Shown in pieces: positions 14,443 through 23,013 of a DNA stretch of 24,640 nt. A model generated the notes under the pieces. It ran no database searches, had not been told where the DNA came from, and saw nothing but the letters and a program-made list of their open reading frames with translations. Position numbers and translations under genes: made by a program. Source of the DNA: JBCCFK01 sp965262315 (GTDB lineage: Bacteria; Actinomycetota; Acidimicrobiia; Acidimicrobiales; UBA8592); the NCBI GenBank assembly GCA_965262315.1, contig CBDHFJ010000094.1:1-24640 (forward strand), written 5' to 3'. Positions within the stretch are counted from its first letter, which is position 1, and the number at the start of each line of letters is the position of its first letter.

Positions 14443-15813
14443 TCAGAGCTGACCGAGCGCGTCCTCGACCCCGCGGTGGAAGGTCGGGTACGCGTAGATC
14501 ATCGATCGCAGCGTCGACACCGGCAGCTCGGCGTGGACGGCCAGGGTCAGCATGCCCAGCACCTCGCCACCGTGGGGTCCAACCGAGGTGGCGCCGACCA
14601 CGACGTCGCGGCCCCGGTCGACGACCAGCTTGATGATCCCCTCGTTGCCCGACGCGTGCAGCCACCCTCGCGCCGACCACGGCACGTTCTGGGTGGTGAC
14701 GGCGACATCGAGGCCGGCCTCGCGGGCCTCCTGCTCGGTGAGACCGACCGAGCCCACCTCGGGATCCGTGAAGGTCACCCGAGGCATGGCCCGGTAGTCG
14801 GCGGGGGCATGCTCCTCGCCGAGAATCGATGCGGCGGCGATCGGCGCTTGGTAGGCGGCGATGTGGGTGAACAGGCCCTTGCCGGTGATGTCGCCCACGG
14901 CCCAGAGCCCGTCGGCGACTTGCATGTGGTCGTCGATCGGCACGTAGGGCGAATCGAGGTCGATGCCGACGTGGTCCAGGCCAAGACCTTCGACGTTCGT
15001 CCGGCGCCCGGTGGCCACAAGCAGCTTCTCGCCTCGAACCTCGGTGCCGTTGTCGAGCGTCACGACGATGTCGTTGCCGTCGGCGGCGACTGCGGTGGCC
15101 AGCGCGCCGACGTGGACGCTGATGCCTTCGGACTCGAAGACCTCCTTCATCAACTCGCCGACCTCAGGCTCCTCGCGTGGCATGAGCCGGTCGAGCGCCT
15201 CGATGATCGAGACCCGTACACCGAAGCGGGCGAACACCTCGGCCAACTCGGCGCCGATGGCGCCTGAGCCGAGCACCACGAGCGAGTTCGGCAGGGTCTC
15301 GACCTGCATGGCCTGGCGGTTGGTCCAGTAGTCGACATCCGCCAACCCCGGGATCGGCGGAACGGCCGGGCTGGTTCCTGCGGCCACGACGACGCCGATC
15401 CGGGCGCGGTACGTGGCGCCGTTCACCTCGACGGTCCTGGGGGCGGTGATCCGGCCACGCCCACGGATGAAGAATCCGCCCTTGTCGACGTACCGGTCGA
15501 CAGCGACCTGGTCGTTCCAGTTGTCGGTGGCCTGCTCGCGGATGCGCTGGGCGATCGGCGCCCAGTCGGGGGTGACCTCGGCCTTGCCGGCGACGCCCTC
15601 GATCCTGCGAGCCTCGGCCAGCAGGTTGGCGCCGCGGATCATCATCTTGGAGGGGATGCAACCCCAGTAAGGGCACTCGCCCCCGACCAGGTCGGACTCG
15701 ATGCCGATCACCTGGAGTCCGGCTTCGGCGACCTTCGAGGCGACCGCCTCACCACCGATGCCCATGCCGATGACGATGACATCGACCTCTGCGGGAATCT
15801 CGTTCTCTGTCAT
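14443..15813 (-). CDS. Disulfide flavoprotein oxidoreductase (dihydrolipoyl dehydrogenase/MerA-like), 456 aa
   Basis: This is a class I pyridine nucleotide-disulfide oxidoreductase using FAD and NAD(P)H. It has the FAD motif GMGIGGEAVA near the N-terminus, the redox pair Cys47-X4-Cys52 in GGECPYWGCIPSK, the second nucleotide fold VVLGSGAIGAELAEVFAR, and the FAD-binding GLWAVGDITG. In lipoyl dehydrogenase and glutathione reductase the C-terminal HPTxxE supplies the acid-base dyad. Here it reads Y442-P-T-F-H-R, so both His and Glu are missing. Lipoamide is therefore an unlikely substrate; a quinone, metal ion or other acceptor is possible. There is no strong Shine-Dalgarno at the ATG. It is coupled to the DUF3179 lipoprotein gene. 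Confidence 0.88.
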   Translation of the reverse strand: MTENEIPAEVDVIVIGMGIGGEAVASKVAEAGLQVIGIESDLVGGECPYWGCIPSKMMIRGANLLAEARRIEGVAGKAEVTPDWAPIAQRIREQATDNWNDQVAVDRYVDKGGFFIRGRGRITAPRTVEVNGATYRARIGVVVAAGTSPAVPPIPGLADVDYWTNRQAMQVETLPNSLVVLGSGAIGAELAEVFARFGVRVSIIEALDRLMPREEPEVGELMKEVFESEGISVHVGALATAVAADGNDIVVTLDNGTEVRGEKLLVATGRRTNVEGLGLDHVGIDLDSPYVPIDDHMQVADGLWAVGDITGKGLFTHIAAYQAPIAAASILGEEHAPADYRAMPRVTFTDPEVGSVGLTEQEAREAGLDVAVTTQNVPWSARGWLHASGNEGIIKLVVDRGRDVVVGATSVGPHGGEVLGMLTLAVHAELPVSTLRSMIYAYPTFHRGVEDALGQL

Positions 15814-16945
15814 GCACCGGAAACTCGGCCCCAGTCACGGGCATTCCCGCTGCCCGCGCCGCACTGACGGTATCCCCAGGCCGTTCCATCTGCGCCTGAT
15901 CGTGGCGAGTCAGCCCCCAGAACGCCCGCGCGGCGGACAGGCGGGTACGTTCTCGGTCGGGCCGGCGGATGCGGCGCCAACCTGTCAGACACGTTGGGCG
16001 GTCCGTGCCCACTGGACGTTCCTGGAGTGCCGCATGCCAGGTGTCGAAGGGGTCAATAGCTGAGCTCGCGACCAGCACGCCGCGAGGCAGCCCTTGACCG
16101 TCTCGTCGTCGCCCGAAGAACGAGAAGTTGCCCCGCCAATATTCTCGGTGACGCTTCGAAGCAGGAGTTTCCCGTCACGAGATCGGCAGCCTGCAACGCA
16201 GCGTCGAACTGCGCAACCGCCACGCCGCCACCTCGTCGGCGTCGCGCCGTTGGGGAACGGGATCCAATCGCTTCCGCGATACCGGCGGTGTCGACCGACC
16301 CGCGATCCGATCCAGCATCGTCTTCGCGTAGCCGTTTCCATCGATCGCCAGGCCGATGGCTCAGCATGGCCAATCGCGGACACCATCGGATCGACCAGGT
16401 CTCCGTTCGCCTCAGCGAAGCTGCTGCCAAGGACGGAGTGCTCAGGAACTCGAGGAACTCGTCGGCGGTGACACCCACGCCGCAAGCGCTCGGACCGTCG
16501 GTCCGCTCAACCACGGGGAGATCGTAGTCGTTTCGTCCGGGCGGGGGCCGGGTCGACGCCGTCAGTCTACGGGTCGACGAGAGCTGCACGAGGCCCGACG
16601 CCGGCAGCCACACCACCTCGGTGGAGCGCGCATCAACTCGATCGTGCCGCTCAGCGGTCCTGGAGTGCCGGCACGACTTGTCGGCCACTCGGTGTCCATT
16701 GGCAACAGCGGATAGCCGTCCGAAGCGACGTTCCCGCCCTACAGCCCGCGCTCCTGGCCCGTCATCGTTGGCGATCAACACCGATGAGCAGGACGAGCAA
16801 GCGTCAGGGCGAGATCCACCACGACTTGTCACCGGCCTGCGGCCAGAAGCCGCTCGACGAGCTCTTTCCCAGTCGGCGGTTCCAAACCGACACGTCCAGA
16901 GCAGAACTGCGATCGAGTCCCCAACGCCGGTGTCGTGCGTAGCCC
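15814..16945. other. 1.1 kb without an intact gene; possible decayed gene
   Basis: No frame here gives a convincing protein. The longest minus frame (16053-17030) is Arg/Ser-rich, as expected of a chance frame. Between about 16,480 and 16,060 three minus frames each hold short protein-like patches. Examples are VTADEFLEFLSTPS, then ANGDLVDPMVSAIGHAE in a second frame, then VDTAGIAEAIGS and VAQFDAALQAADLVTGNS in a third. This pattern fits a gene broken by several shifts. GC appears lower than in the flanks. No RNA, repeat or mobile element was seen. Confidence 0.4.
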
Positions 16946-18310
16946 TCAGCCCCGCTTCGCTGGGCGGGCGGTGCGGCCTTCGATCTCCTGGAGGAACTGC
17001 GCGGCGGCCTTCTGGATGCCGACGGACCACGTCGGATAGGCGTGTGTGAGCTGCGCGAGCCGTCCGGTGAACGCGTTGAGCAGCATGGCCATGGCGGGTT
17101 CGTGGATCATCTCGCCGGCTCGGTCGGCGACGATCGTCGCTCCGACGATGCGGCCGCCGGCGACGTTGCGCAGCACCCGGCGGGGCGCGGCGATGAGCTT
17201 GATGAACCCCTCGGTTCGGCCCTCGGTGATCGCCCGATCGTTCTCGGCCATCGGGAGGTAGGCCACCCGTGCGCCCCGCGGGGCCTGGGCCTCGGTCACG
17301 CCGACACGAGCGACTTCAGGGGACGTGAACGTGGTCCACGGAACCCGTCCGGCGTCGAACTTCCAGTTCATGCGGACACCGGACGCCATGCGGCCGACGA
17401 GGATGCCCTGCTCGTTGGCGGAGTGGGTGAACGGCAGGAGGCCGTTCACGTCGCCGACAGCCCAGATGCCTGACGCCGTGGTGCGAAGCCGGTCGTCGAC
17501 CTTGATGTGGCCGCGCTCGGTGAGCTCGACCCCGGCCTCCTCGAGGCCGAGGCCTTCGGTGTTCGGGAAGCGGCCGGCGGCGATGAGGACCCGGTCGACT
17601 TCGACCGGCTGTTCCCCGCCGGCATCCAGCAGTGCCCGGCCGCCTGGCAACGGCTCGATGCCGGCCATGCGGCTGCCCGTGCGCACGTCGATGCCCTCGG
17701 AGGCGAAGACCCGCTCGACGACCTCGGAGGCCTCCGGCTCCTCGACCACCATGAGTCGGTCCATGACCTCCCATTGGGTGACCTTCGAGCCGAGGCGAGC
17801 AAAGGCCTGGGTGAGCTCGCAGCCGATGGCACCACCGCCCACGACGCCGAGGCGTTCGGGCAGCTCGTCCAGGTCCCAGACGTTCTCGTTGGTGAGATGC
17901 TCGACACCCTCGAGGCCGGGGATCGGCAACTCGGCCGGGCGGCCACCCGTGGCCAGGACGATGTTGTCGGCGGTGAGGCGGCTGCCGTTGACCTCGACCG
18001 TCTTGCCACCACCCAGCCGGGCACGACCGTCGATCACGGTGATGCCCTCGGACTCGAGGACGTCGGCACTCTCGGTCCCGGCGATGTGGTCAATGGTCTC
18101 GTGGACCCGCTTCATGGCATCGCCGAAGTCGACGCCCTGCGCGGCCGCCGAGATCAGCGTCTTGGAGGGCACACATCCGGTCCAGGTGCAGTCGCCGCCG
18201 ATGGGACTGTCGGTGATGAGGGCGGCTCGCTTGCCGGCCACCGCGGCCGCACGGGTGGCGGCGAGGCCGCCGGTGCCGCCCCCGATGGCGACGAGATCGA
18301 AGTCGGTCAT
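16946..18310 (-). CDS. Disulfide flavoprotein oxidoreductase (MerA/lipoyl dehydrogenase-like), 454 aa
   Basis: This is a second class I flavoprotein disulfide reductase. It has the FAD motif AIGGGTGGLAATRAA, the redox pair Cys41-X4-Cys46 in GGDCTWTGCVPSK, the NAD(P) fold VVGGGAIGCELTQAFARLG, and GIWAVGDVNG. The C-terminal dyad motif reads H423-A-Y425-P-T-W-S-V, so the catalytic His is Tyr and the Glu is Val, as in its neighbour at 14.4-15.8 kb. Mercuric reductase also has Tyr at that His position, and some mycobacterial quinone-reducing paralogues also lack the dyad. The ATG at 18310 has a good GGGAGAGGA upstream. It follows a tiny membrane protein by 14 bp. Confidence 0.88.
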   Translation of the reverse strand: MTDFDLVAIGGGTGGLAATRAAAVAGKRAALITDSPIGGDCTWTGCVPSKTLISAAAQGVDFGDAMKRVHETIDHIAGTESADVLESEGITVIDGRARLGGGKTVEVNGSRLTADNIVLATGGRPAELPIPGLEGVEHLTNENVWDLDELPERLGVVGGGAIGCELTQAFARLGSKVTQWEVMDRLMVVEEPEASEVVERVFASEGIDVRTGSRMAGIEPLPGGRALLDAGGEQPVEVDRVLIAAGRFPNTEGLGLEEAGVELTERGHIKVDDRLRTTASGIWAVGDVNGLLPFTHSANEQGILVGRMASGVRMNWKFDAGRVPWTTFTSPEVARVGVTEAQAPRGARVAYLPMAENDRAITEGRTEGFIKLIAAPRRVLRNVAGGRIVGATIVADRAGEMIHEPAMAMLLNAFTGRLAQLTHAYPTWSVGIQKAAAQFLQEIEGRTARPAKRG

Positions 18311-18324
18311 GGGGTCCTCTCCCG

Positions 18325-18516
18325 TCAGTGCACGGTCCGGGCGGCGAACCACCCCACGTTGAGCATGGCCAGACCCCACACGAAGGTGCGGATGTCGCGG
18401 TCGATGCGCCACGTGGCCGGAATGACGACAGCCCAGAAGCAGGCCATGACGATCGTCTGGATCAGCACCACCCGATCGGTCTCGGGCAGGAACACATCGA
18501 GCAGGAACTCACGCAT
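18325..18516 (-). CDS. Small two-helix membrane protein, 63 aa
   Basis: Two hydrophobic stretches (VVLIQTIVMACFWAVVIPA, and FVWGLAMLNVGWFAA) are separated by a charged loop, TWRIDRDIRT. This looks like a helical hairpin in the cytoplasmic membrane. No family is recognised. It lies 14 bp before the flavoprotein start and about 70 bp after trpF, on the same strand, so it is probably part of that transcript. There is no obvious ribosome binding site at the ATG at 18516. It could be a membrane anchor or partner for the flavoprotein, which is inference. Confidence 0.6.
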   Translation of the reverse strand: MREFLLDVFLPETDRVVLIQTIVMACFWAVVIPATWRIDRDIRTFVWGLAMLNVGWFAARTVH

Positions 18517-18588
18517 GGTGTGGCGACGCGGGGTCGGGGGTCCGGGTCGCTGGAGCCACGAACCCCACGCGGCGGCGTGGCATTCCGC

Positions 18589-19281
18589 TCACCGCCAGGT
18601 CGTGTCCTCACGCCAGTCGTAGGGTTCGGGTCCGAAGCCGCCGACGGGTTCGGTGGGGGCCGCCACCACGGGCGGCTCGATGTTGCCACCACGCGCGGCC
18701 TGGACGAACTGGCGGACCAGTACCGGGTCCTTGACGCCAGGCGCCTTCTCGACACCGCTGGCGACATCGACGCCCCACGGGTTCACCTTGGCGATGGCGT
18801 CCGCCACGTTGGTCGGATCGAGGCCACCGGCCATGATCAGCTTGACCCCGGCCGGAGCGTCCTCGGCCAGCCGCCAATCGAACACCTGACCCGTCCCGCC
18901 ACCGGGCGAGTCCACCATGATGGCGTCGGCGCCGAACTCCTCGGAGCGCTCGAACGCCTCGCTGCCGGGCGCCACGACCTTGAAGACGGTGCGAACGTCC
19001 TCCTTGACCTCCTGGACCATGGCCGGGGTCTCGCTGCCATGAAGCTGGACGGCGGTCAGGCCCGTCTGGTTGACGATCTCACGGATGCGGCTCGTGGACT
19101 CGTTCTTGAAGACCCCCACGGTGAGCACCTCGCCCGGCAGCCGCTTCACGATGTCAGCCACCCGGACCGCATTCACCTGGCGCTTGGACGGGGCGAAGAT
19201 GAAGCCGACGGCATCGGCCCCGACGGCGACCGCCAGCAGCGCGTCCTCCTCGGAGGTGATGCCACAGATCTTCACGAACAC
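18589..19281 (-). CDS. trpF: Phosphoribosylanthranilate isomerase, 230 aa
   Basis: TrpF converts N-(5'-phosphoribosyl)anthranilate to CdRP in tryptophan biosynthesis. It has the catalytic Cys6 in VKICGIT, GFIFAPSKR, VQLHG, general acid Asp124 in MVDSPGGGTG, and the phosphate-binding AGGLDPTNV and GVDVASGVE-APGVKD. After the barrel there is a tail of about 30 residues, rich in Pro/Gly and ending YDWREDTTWR, longer than usual. The GTG at 19281 lacks a Shine-Dalgarno, but TAGCCT lies exactly 6 nt upstream, so the mRNA is probably leaderless. It lies 56 bp downstream of trpC. Confidence 0.94.
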   Translation of the reverse strand: MFVKICGITSEEDALLAVAVGADAVGFIFAPSKRQVNAVRVADIVKRLPGEVLTVGVFKNESTSRIREIVNQTGLTAVQLHGSETPAMVQEVKEDVRTVFKVVAPGSEAFERSEEFGADAIMVDSPGGGTGQVFDWRLAEDAPAGVKLIMAGGLDPTNVADAIAKVNPWGVDVASGVEKAPGVKDPVLVRQFVQAARGGNIEPPVVAAPTEPVGGFGPEPYDWREDTTWR

Positions 19282-19287
19282 GCCGTC

Positions 19288-19293
19288 AGGCTA
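19288..19293 (-). promoter_or_regulatory. -10 box (TAGCCT) 6 nt before trpF
   Basis: TAGCCT (minus) is followed by GACGGC and then the GTG at 19281. The hexamer is identical to the one before the 44-aa ORF, with the same spacing. It gives trpF its own promoter within the trpC-trpF spacer. Confidence 0.55.
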
Positions 19294-19337
19294 GTGGCGC
19301 GCCGCCCGCCGGCCGTGGCGCTTCGTGAACCGACGGG

Positions 19338-20132
19338 TCAGACCCGGAGCTGCTCGACCGCCTGCTCGGGGTCCTTGGACGTCACCAGGGACTCGCCCAC
19401 CAACACCGCGTGGTAGCCCGCCCCACGCAAGGCGAGCGGCATCGTCGCGCCCCCGGACGCCCGACTCGGCCACCCGCACGACACCCTCGGGGAGCGCCGC
19501 AGCGACGCGTACCGCACGTGCCTGGTCGACCTGGAACGTCACCAGATCGCGCTGGTTGACTCCGATCGAGCGTTGGCCCCGACCGCCAGCGCCCGCTCGA
19601 CCTCGGCCTCGTCGTGCGTCTCGACCAGCGCGTCGATGCCCGAACTCGGACGACAAGCGAGTGGAAGTCGGCCAGCTCGGCGTCGTCGAGCGCAGCCACG
19701 ATCAGCAAGCACGCAGTCGGCCCCCATCAGCCTGAGCGTCGCAGATGTCGCGGAGGTCGACGGTGAAGTCCTTTCGGATGACCGGCAACCCGCACGCGCT
19801 TCGCGAGCTGCGATCCGGAGGTCAGTCGGCCGAGCCACCGAAGTGAGGCTCGTCCGTGAGCACCGAGAGAGCAGGACGCTCCCCCCGCCTCGTAGCTCTT
19901 CGCCCACGTGGCTGCGTCGAGATCGGCGTTCAGGTCCCCCTTGGACGGCGAACGCCGCTTGATCTCCGAGATCACCGCGAGCCGGTCCGGCGTCCGCGAG
20001 CGCCCGAACGGAAGCCACGCGCGTCGTGCGGCTGCTCCTTGGCGGCGCTGATCAGATCGCCGAGATCCCTGGGGATCCTCGGCAGCGCGACGTCCGGTGG
20101 TGATCGAGGATCGCGTCGAGATAGGTGGCCAC
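19338..20132 (-). CDS. trpC: Indole-3-glycerol-phosphate synthase, broken by several frameshifts
   Basis: TrpC closes the indole ring in tryptophan synthesis. The GTG at 20132 starts V-A-T-Y-L-D-A-I-L-D-H-H-R, the usual TrpC beginning. Across all three minus frames one then finds, in order, PRIPRDLGDLISAAK, LAVISEIKRRSPSKG, DLNADLDAATWAKSYEAGG, VIRKDFTVDLRDICDAQ, GADCVL, GIDALVETHDEAEVERAL, GVNQRDLVTFQVD, VRVAESGVRGRDDA and HAVLVGESLVTSKDPEQAVE. All catalytic and phosphate-binding blocks are there, separated by at least six single-base shifts. Such dense indels with conserved motifs point to sequence error more than to true decay. The order trpC then trpF on one strand is functionally sensible. 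Confidence 0.85.
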
Positions 20133-20139
20133 GGGCCCA

Positions 20140-20498
20140 TCATCGCCTGCGGATCACCCGATCCGGCGACATTTTCGGCGCCTCGGGCTCAGGCCGAAGC
20201 CGTCCGTGCCCGGCAGGGCCGCTGCCGTCCTTGGCCCGCTTGAGGGCGAAGACGGGCACCACCACGAACATCAGACCCCCGAGCAGGGCGGCAGCCGATG
20301 GCGCCGGCCAACAGCGCCGGGATGCCGGTGACCATGCCCACGGCAAAGCAGGCCACGGCCAGGAAGAGACAGGCCATCGGGCAGCATCGTCATCCAACGC
20401 GGCGGCGCGAACCCGCTGGTGCGCTTCGGGAGCCGACCGGTCCGCTCGCCGGCGCGGCGGCCGCTTGAGCTGGTGGACGACGACGCGTCCGGTGTCAC
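20140..20498 (-). CDS. Small membrane protein, frameshifted
   Basis: Two minus frames join into a short membrane protein. One has MACLFLAVACFAVGMVTGIP then ALLAGAIG (from about 20,377). The other continues AAALLGGLMFVVVPVFALKR and a polar C-terminus ending MSPDRVIRRR at the TGA at 20140-20142. The N-terminal part may start at the GTG at 20498, which overlaps the J-domain stop. Two helices are predicted by eye. It lies 7 bp before trpC. Other Actinobacteria, for example Mycobacterium, also have a small membrane protein between trpE and trpC, so this may be the counterpart. At least two shifts are present. Confidence 0.5.
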
Positions 20499-20729
20499 TG
20501 CAGCTTCCGGTCGTACTTGGACCGGGCATGCTCGTGGAGCCGAGAATCGGCCCACGCGTCGTTGATCGCCCGCATCTGGGCCTCGGCGTGAGCTCGGACC
20601 TCGGGGGTGGCATCTGCGTGGAAGTCGGGATGGAACATCTCGCGCCTTCGCCACATAGGCACGACGAATCGCCGAGGCGTCCGATTCGGGTGCGACCCCG
20701 AGCACTTCGTAGTGCGTGTCCCCAGCCAT
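20495..20729 (-). CDS. J-domain (DnaJ-like) protein, about 78 aa, frameshifted
   Basis: This is a stand-alone J domain, the Hsp70-stimulating module. From the ATG at 20729 it reads MAGDTHYEVLGVAPESDASA then IRRAYVAKAR. After one shift near 20,640 it continues MFHPDFHADATPEVRAHAEA, with the diagnostic H-P-D triad at about 20,624-20,632, then MRAINDAWADSRL and ARSKYDRKLQ before the stop. There is no zinc-finger or C-terminal DnaJ domain. It is divergent from the response regulator and upstream of the membrane protein, with which it may overlap (GTGA). The single shift is probably a sequencing slip. Confidence 0.65.
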
Positions 20730-20889
20730 CACAGTTTGCTCACAGACCTCATGGTACTTGTCGAAGGACACTACAGCGGCCGGGTCATCCGTACCCGGGG
20801 TCGCCGGAGCGCCGTGGTTCTCCACTCACTACCCCCAGTCATCGGCACGATCTGCGGGAGTATGAGTGCGGCCGAGGCCAGAGGCACCC

Positions 20890-20952
20890 ATGACCGACAC
20901 ATCGAACCCAGTCGGCCCCTCGACCCAGCGAGGAAGGCGAGCCCAACGATGA
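20890..20952 (+). other. Possible 20-codon leader ORF before the response regulator
   Basis: An ATG at 20890 opens a 20-codon frame (M-T-D-T-S-N-P-V-G-P-S-T-Q-R-G-R-R-A-Q-R) whose TGA overlaps the response regulator ATG. Such geometry can couple translation, but chance is equally possible. The first codons M-T resemble those of the regulator. Confidence 0.2.
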
Positions 20953-21630
20953 CCAACGACGCCACGGTGGTGCTGGTCGAAGACGACCCCAACATCGCCG
21001 ATCTCGTGGAGATGTACCTGCGCCGGGACGGGTTCCGCGTGTACCAGGCGACCACCGGCGAACGTGGACTGGAACAGGTCCGCGATCGCGACCCACGCCT
21101 GGTGATCCTCGACATCGGCCTCGCAGGCGATCTGGACGGCATGGACGTGTGCCGGCAGCTCCGCGCCACCTCTGACGTCCCGATCATCATGCTCACCGCG
21201 CGCGACAACGAGATCGATCGGGTGCTGGGCCTCGAGCTCGGGGCCGACGACTACGTGACCAAGCCGTTCTCGCCACGCGAGCTCGTGGCCCGGGTCAAGG
21301 CCATCCTGCGTCGGGCCGACGGACCGCGGGCCGAGACGCCCTCCACCACGCTCGCCGCGGGCGACGTGGTGGTCGACACGGCTCCGGAGGGAGGCCACCG
21401 TGCACGGCCAGGCAGTCCCGCTGGCCACCCGCGAGTTCGACCTGTTGGCGCACCTCGCCCGCAACCCCGGCGTGGCCCTCAGCCGGCGCCAGCTCATCGA
21501 CGGCGTCTGGGGCGTCGACTGGGTCGGCGACGAACGCACCGTCGACGTGCACGTGCGCCAGCTTCGCCGCAAGCTGGGCGACGCCTTCCCGCTGACCACC
21601 GTCTGGGGCGTCGGCTACCGCCTGGATTGA
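20949..21630 (+). CDS. OmpR-family response regulator, one frameshift
   Basis: This is a DNA-binding output protein of a two-component system. The receiver domain starts TNDATVVLVEDDPNIADLVE with acidic residues 11-13, phospho-acceptor Asp55 in VILDIGL, Thr in MLTAR and Lys in YVTKPFSPREL. A one-base shift near 21,380 separates it from the winged helix, which continues VHGQAVPLATREFDLLAHLA, then RQLIDGVWG, then RTVDVHVRQLRRKLG, and ends VWGVGYRLD. The loop after Asp55 (GLAGDLDGMDV) is two residues longer than usual. A purine-rich AGGAAGG precedes the ATG at 20949. The histidine kinase follows after one base. The regulon is unknown. Confidence 0.85.
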
Positions 21631-21631
21631 G

Positions 21632-22995
21632 ATGACCCGCCGTCTGACCCTGGCGATCCTCGCCACCGTCCTCATCAGTGTCCTCCTGGCCGGTCTGGGC
21701 ACGCTGGTGCTGACGCGTGTCGAGGACCGCCGAGCCACCCAGGAAGACCTCGAGCAGACCGGGGAAGCCCTGGCCTTCGTCTTCTCGGAGCTGCCGATCG
21801 CAAGTGTCGCCGACGCCGACACGATCAGAGCTCGGCTGGCGCGACTCCAGCGCGAGCTGCGGCTCGCGGACGCCGAACTCCTGGTCATCACCCGTCAGGG
21901 CCAGGTACTCGGCCAGTTTCCCGAGGGACTCCCCCAGACCGAGGTCGACGTGGGCCTCCTGCGCGACGAAGGCCAGGTCAGCGGCATCGAAGGGTCGCTG
22001 GTGTGGTCGGCCACCTACGCGGAGCGACCGCAGTTCAGCTACGTCGTGCTCCTCACCGAGGACAGCAGCCGCCTGACCACGGCGATCTTCCGATGGGTCG
22101 CGGTTGTCGACTGTTGCCGCGATCGCGGCCGGCGCACTGATCGCCTGGATGCTCGGCCGACGACTGGCCAGGCCGATCCGTGCCGCGAGCGTCGACCGCT
22201 CGCCGGATCGCCGGCGGTGATCTCAGTGCGCGGGTCGCGGTGGACGCCGACCGGGAGGACGAGCTCACCGACCTCGCCGTCGTCGGTGAATGCGATGGCC
22301 GACGTCACTCGAACGGGCGCGAGGGCTGGAGCGGCAGTTCCTCCTGTCGGTGTCACACGACCTCCGGACCCCGCTGACGTCGATCCGGGGGTACGCCGAG
22401 GCCATCGGCGACGGCACCGCACCGGATCACCGAGCGCGCTGCCGACGTCATCCGCTCCGAGTCACAGCGGCTGGAGCGCCTGGTGAGCGACCTCTTGGAC
22501 CTGGCCAAGCTCGGAGTCCCGGCAGTTCCGGTCTCGAGGGCCCGCGACGTCGACCTGAGCGAGCTGGTCCCGGACGTGGCTGCCGGGTTCGAGCGCGAGG
22601 CCGAGCTCCCACGATCTCCAGGTCCTGGTCGACGGTCCGCAGGCACGGGCCCGATGGTGGTGGCGGACCCTGATCGCCTGGCGCAGGTGCTGGCGAACCT
22701 CGTCCAGAACGCGATCAAGTTCGCGTCGTCGCAGGTCGTCGTCCGGTATGGCCCGACGGCGCATGGGGCCGAGATCGAGGTCGCCGATGACGGTCCGGGC
22801 GTCCGATCCGAGGACCTCCCCCACGTGTTCGAGCGGCTCTACGTCGCCGCGCAGACGCCACAGCGCAAGGAGTCGGGTTCCGGCCTGGGCCTGGCGATCG
22901 TCAAGGAGCTGGTCGAGGCCCAGGGCGGCACCGTGGCTGCGCTCCCCCGCCCCACCGGCGGCACCCGCTTCGTGGTCACACTGCCGTCGCGCTGA
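21632..22995 (+). CDS. Sensor histidine kinase, broken by several frameshifts
   Basis: This is the membrane sensor partner of the upstream regulator. The N-terminal membrane helix spans residues 5-28 (LTLAILATVLISVLLAGLG), followed by an extracytoplasmic region up to about residue 145. A second helix (GALIAWMLG) and a HAMP-like stretch (RRLARPIRA, IAGGDLSARVAVDADREDE) follow. The H-box is SVSHDLRTPLTSIRGYAEA. The ATPase domain has the N-box LANLVQNAIKFA, EIEVADDGPGV and GSGLGLAIVKELV. These lie in three plus frames with shifts near 22,105, 22,195, 22,285, 22,310, 22,425 and twice near 22,600-22,660. All functional motifs are retained, so sequence error is the likely cause. The signal sensed is unknown. 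Confidence 0.82.
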
Positions 22996-23013
22996 CGCGA
23001 AGCGTCGCAGCAG

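Noticed and set aside
16053..17030. A 325-residue minus-strand protein
   Set aside because: It is Arg/Ser-rich, overlaps the end of a real flavoprotein gene in another frame, and has no start signal or domain.
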